Source: Elusimicrobiota bacterium (GTDB lineage: Bacteria > Elusimicrobiota > Elusimicrobia > FEN-1173). Taken from it: a stretch of DNA of 64,000 bases. Below, piece by piece: positions 61,751 through 64,000 of the stretch; the stretch's first letter is position 1, and each line of letters starts with the position of its first letter. Both the position numbers and the translations under genes were made by a program. The notes under the pieces are model-generated. The model had not been told where the DNA came from and did no database searches. It worked only from the letters and a program-made list of their open reading frames with translations. The DNA lies in contig JADKCG010000021.1 in NCBI GenBank assembly GCA_016714745.1, positions 1-64,000 on the forward strand, read 5' to 3'.

Positions 61751-62737
61751 TTAATGCGTATGGACAGGAAGGCCGTCATGGGAGTGGGGCGCGAAACGGT
61801 GACGATCGTCATCAAGCTCCCCAAGCGGATGAACATGGACCAGTGCTCCGGAAAGACTTTTTACATGATGGAGAAGCTGATGATGGACCTCTTTGGCGAC
61901 AGCGTGCCCTTCGGAAACAGACATTTTAGGGTCCACGGCCACGTTGATTTCAGCTTGAAGACGGTGGCCGATCCATCGAGCGCGGGCCTCCGTCACGCCC
62001 CGCACGCCAGCGGCGTGGCGAGCGGCGTGATCGATTTCGTCCAGCACCTCTGGTTCAACCCCGTCGAGCATCCGAGCAAAAACTGTTTTGGCGGATTGAA
62101 AGACGATACCGAGAATGGCGATGGTGATGAGGAGGCCGATCACGGGGTCCGCCAGGGGAAAGCCCAACTTGACGCCGATGGCGCCCAGGAGGACGGCAAG
62201 GCTGGTGAACCCGTCCGCTCCGGAGTGATATCCGTCGGCCACCAGGGCCGCGCTCTCGATCTCTTTGCCGACGCGAATACGGAACACAGCCACGGCCTCG
62301 TTCCCGATGAATCCAACAAGGGAAGCGGCGATCACGGCCCACAAATGAGTGACGGGCTGGGGATGGAAGAGTCGTCGGACCGATTCGTACCCCGCAACGG
62401 AAGCGCTTAAGAGGATGAGAAGGACGATGATGAGCCCAGCCAAGTCCTCGGATCGGCCGAGACCATAGGGAAAATCCCGCGTGGGTTTCCGACGGGCGAG
62501 GAGAAAGGCGAACCCCAGGGGAATGGCGCTGGCCGCGTCGGCGAAGTTGTGGATGGTGTCGGCCAAGAGGGCCACACTCCCCGAGAAGAGAATAACCACC
62601 GTTTGAATCAGGGCCGTGGCCATCAAACCCCAGAAAGACAACTTGACCGCCCAAAGGCCCCGCCCGGTGCTGATGATGGAGGGATCCACGGGCCCGTGGG
62701 TATGTCCGTGCACGTGGGAGTGTCCATGCTCTGCCAT
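61751..62737 (-). CDS. Cation diffusion facilitator (CDF) zinc/divalent-metal exporter
   Basis: The start at 62737 has AAGGAG upstream. The 328-residue protein opens with a His-rich loop (AEHGHSHVHGHTHG), has six membrane helices, the TM2 metal site in ALLADTIHNFADAAS and the TM5 metal site in LVADGYHSGADGFTS, and a cytoplasmic C-terminal domain (VRGVTEARARWIGHRLQAEI) ending in another His-rich tail (HRFAPHSHDGLPVHTH). It uses HxxxD/HxxxD sites typical of Zn transport. Part of a metal-transport cluster with a ZIP gene and another CDF. Confidence 0.93.
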   Translation of the reverse strand: MAEHGHSHVHGHTHGPVDPSIISTGRGLWAVKLSFWGLMATALIQTVVILFSGSVALLADTIHNFADAASAIPLGFAFLLARRKPTRDFPYGLGRSEDLAGLIIVLLILLSASVAGYESVRRLFHPQPVTHLWAVIAASLVGFIGNEAVAVFRIRVGKEIESAALVADGYHSGADGFTSLAVLLGAIGVKLGFPLADPVIGLLITIAILGIVFQSAKTVFARMLDGVEPEVLDEIDHAARHAAGVRGVTEARARWIGHRLQAEINVAVDPKMSVSEGHAVAKEVHHQLLHHVKSLSGALVHVHPLGELDDDRHRFAPHSHDGLPVHTH

Positions 62738-62747
62738 AAATGTCTCC

Positions 62748-62945
62748 TTAAAAAGACAGGATTCTTTCGGAACCATCCACCCATGCGGCCAAGTCCTTCA
62801 TGGTCCCAGGGCATGCGTCACGAAAGAACGTCGTGAGCGGGAGGAAGGCGAGAAGGCCACCCCCCAGGACGCTCCGCTTGGACAGCTCCGAGACGGCCAC
62901 GACCAGGACGACGGTGATGATGAACTTGACGACGATATAGGCCAA
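62748..62945 (-). CDS. DUF3147-like small membrane protein, possibly truncated
   Basis: From a TTG at 62945 with AAGG upstream the frame reads AYIVVKFIITVVLVVAVSEL and SKRSVLGGGLLAFLPLTTFF, matching the beginning of DUF3147 proteins, which normally continue with further helices to about 120 residues. After residue 43 the sequence becomes polar and stops at residue 65, so the gene is truncated or frame-shifted. It lies between the ZIP and CDF genes; similar small proteins often accompany metal-transport genes. Confidence 0.6.
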   Translation of the reverse strand: MAYIVVKFIITVVLVVAVSELSKRSVLGGGLLAFLPLTTFFRDACPGTMKDLAAWVDGSERILSF

Positions 62946-62957
62946 TTCAGCGCCTTT

Positions 62958-63746
62958 TTAGAATCCAACCAAGACCAGGACCATCTCCGTGGCGAAGGCG
63001 ACGGAGAAGCCCACCAGGAGCCCTATCTCCACGATGGTTTCACCCTTGAGGTGCCGCCCTAGGTGCATCAGTTCGCCGATGAGGTAGAGGAGCGTTCCGG
63101 CGGCGAGGGACATGGTGAAAATCTTGAGGACGTCGGACTGCCAGTAGCTCCCCAGGATGGCGCCGAGGAAGGTGGGGCCGCCGCCGATGAGTCCCATGGT
63201 GAGGAGAAACTTCCAAGATGGTTTCTGGCCCGAGAGCGGCGCCGCGATGCCGAAACCTTCCGTCGCGTTGTGGAGGCCGAACCCCAGGGCCAGGAGGATG
63301 GCCAGCTTATGGTCGCCCCAGGAGTAGGCTTGGGCGATGGCCATGCCCTCCGTCAGGTTGTGGATGCCGATGCCCGTCGCGATCATCTTGGAAATGTGCC
63401 GCCCGCGTTCGCCGGGCGTGGAGACCTCGTCTTTGCCTTCGTGGATGAAAGCCCTCTCGAAATAGATCATGCCCAGGAGGCCGCAGGATAGGCCGAGGAT
63501 GAGCAGCCCGCTGTAGAGGAGAGCGTTGTGGAGCTGCGGGAACCCATCAACCGATGACTTAAAGAGGTCCTCGATCCATTCCATCATCTGGCCCATGATC
63601 TCCAGGAGCAGGAAGAGGACGATGCCGGTGGACGCGGCGTTCAAGAAGCCCCGCGTCTTTTCTCCGACCCGCGGAAGGACGGCGATGGGCAATCCCAGGA
63701 AGATGGTGGCGCCCGCGATGGCGCCCAAAGTGATTTGAAACGGCAT
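62958..63746 (-). CDS. ZIP-family metal transporter
   Basis: The 262-residue protein has eight hydrophobic helices and both ZIP metal-site motifs: GIGIHNLTEGMAIAQAYSWG (TM4) and GFGLHNATEGFGIAAPL (TM5). These are those of the ZupT/GufA branch that imports zinc and other divalent cations. A strong AGGAGG site lies upstream. It follows the partial CDF gene by about 20 bases. Confidence 0.92.
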   Translation of the reverse strand: MPFQITLGAIAGATIFLGLPIAVLPRVGEKTRGFLNAASTGIVLFLLLEIMGQMMEWIEDLFKSSVDGFPQLHNALLYSGLLILGLSCGLLGMIYFERAFIHEGKDEVSTPGERGRHISKMIATGIGIHNLTEGMAIAQAYSWGDHKLAILLALGFGLHNATEGFGIAAPLSGQKPSWKFLLTMGLIGGGPTFLGAILGSYWQSDVLKIFTMSLAAGTLLYLIGELMHLGRHLKGETIVEIGLLVGFSVAFATEMVLVLVGF

Positions 63747-63767
63747 TTTGATGCCTCCTATCTTGCG

Positions 63768-64000
63768 TTATTGGTCCTCGCGGGAGTCATTGGATTCTTC
63801 CAAAGCTTCCCATCCTTCCTTGACAATGAAGCCGGCCATGACGAGGCCCGCCAAAGGATCGGCCCACCACCAGCCCCAAAGAGCGTTCATGCCCAGGCCG
63901 AGGAGCAGGATGATGGACAGCCAAGCGCAGACCATGGTCTCCACGGCGTCGGCAGCCAGGGCCTTGCTATCGAGGTCCCGGGCCGTCTTTCGTTTCGCGA
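63768..64000 (-). CDS. Second CDF-type cation transporter, C-terminal part (5' end off-window)
   Basis: The minus-strand frame open from the window edge reads LDSKALAADAVETMVCAWLS, NALWGWWWADPLAGLVMAGF and IVKEGWEALEES before the stop at 63768. This is TM5-TM6 of a short CDF-family exporter without a cytoplasmic domain. The metal-site residues are in ALAADAVETM (AxxxD). It is the first visible gene of the metal cluster, transcribed towards the ZIP gene. Confidence 0.85.
   Translation of the reverse strand, partial: AKRKTARDLDSKALAADAVETMVCAWLSIILLLGLGMNALWGWWWADPLAGLVMAGFIVKEGWEALEESNDSREDQ

Overview
The window looks like chromosomal DNA of a GC-rich Gram-negative bacterium, most likely from an uncultured lineage such as Elusimicrobiota (inference). 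The reasons are a giant secreted NHL/VCBS/Fn3 protein, PorV-like and porin outer-membrane proteins, pyruvate:ferredoxin oxidoreductase as the central oxidoreductase, and paired A-type iron-sulfur proteins. No rRNA or tRNA gene was recognised. At least nine single-base frame breaks fall in otherwise well conserved genes, and most sit in G or C runs. I read most of them as consensus errors rather than pseudogenes, and I give the intended gene span in each case.

Layout. Positions 1-13642 (minus) are one giant secreted repeat protein that leaves the window at its left edge. It is broken by two single-base shifts and one 115-bp GC-rich insert. Positions 13846-16672 are a decay zone: two OmpA C-terminal remnants form direct repeats around an HTH/nucleotidyltransferase gene pair, followed by a truncated RND efflux pump. 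An AAA/DUF4143 ATPase, a REP-associated Y1 transposase bracketed by its own inverted repeats, and a DUF2723 membrane glycosyltransferase follow on the plus strand. Positions 21091-26292 (minus) are housekeeping genes (def-fmt-htpX-rlmN-PASTA-rpe). Two IscA-like genes run divergently, then come rmuC, an unknown gene and a brnTA toxin-antitoxin pair.

Positions 29707-38119 are a sulfur unit on the minus strand. A promoter, a SAM-II-like riboswitch and an intrinsic terminator precede metY-metX-metW, an O/P-type porin, and sbp-cysA-cysT-cysW. The unit couples sulfate uptake to homocysteine synthesis, probably under SAM control. Positions 38313-45078 hold a PorV-like protein, an AsmA-like protein, a DHOD-like protein and nifJ. 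Positions 45248-51247 hold a small unknown gene, a hemerythrin-like gene beginning inside a 168-bp palindromic repeat, engB, a flotillin/NfeD pair, dps and an ABC exporter.

Positions 51248-54144 carry no convincing gene. They hold many palindromes and a tandem array with an exact 249-bp period. Positions 54439-59697 are a 5.26-kb mobile element with 12-bp terminal inverted repeats and a 5-bp target duplication. It carries a DUF6431-type protein, three overlapping tyrosine recombinases (a recombinase-in-trio arrangement) and an unrecognised 224-residue cargo protein. It has split a DUF1016-staphylococcal-nuclease fusion gene, whose reading frame is restored exactly when the element is removed. 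This element and its target are the strongest candidates for something undescribed. The right edge (60272-64000) has a CsoR-like gene, a DUF2726 nuclease-like gene, and a metal-transport cluster (CDF, DUF3147, ZIP and a second, partial CDF).
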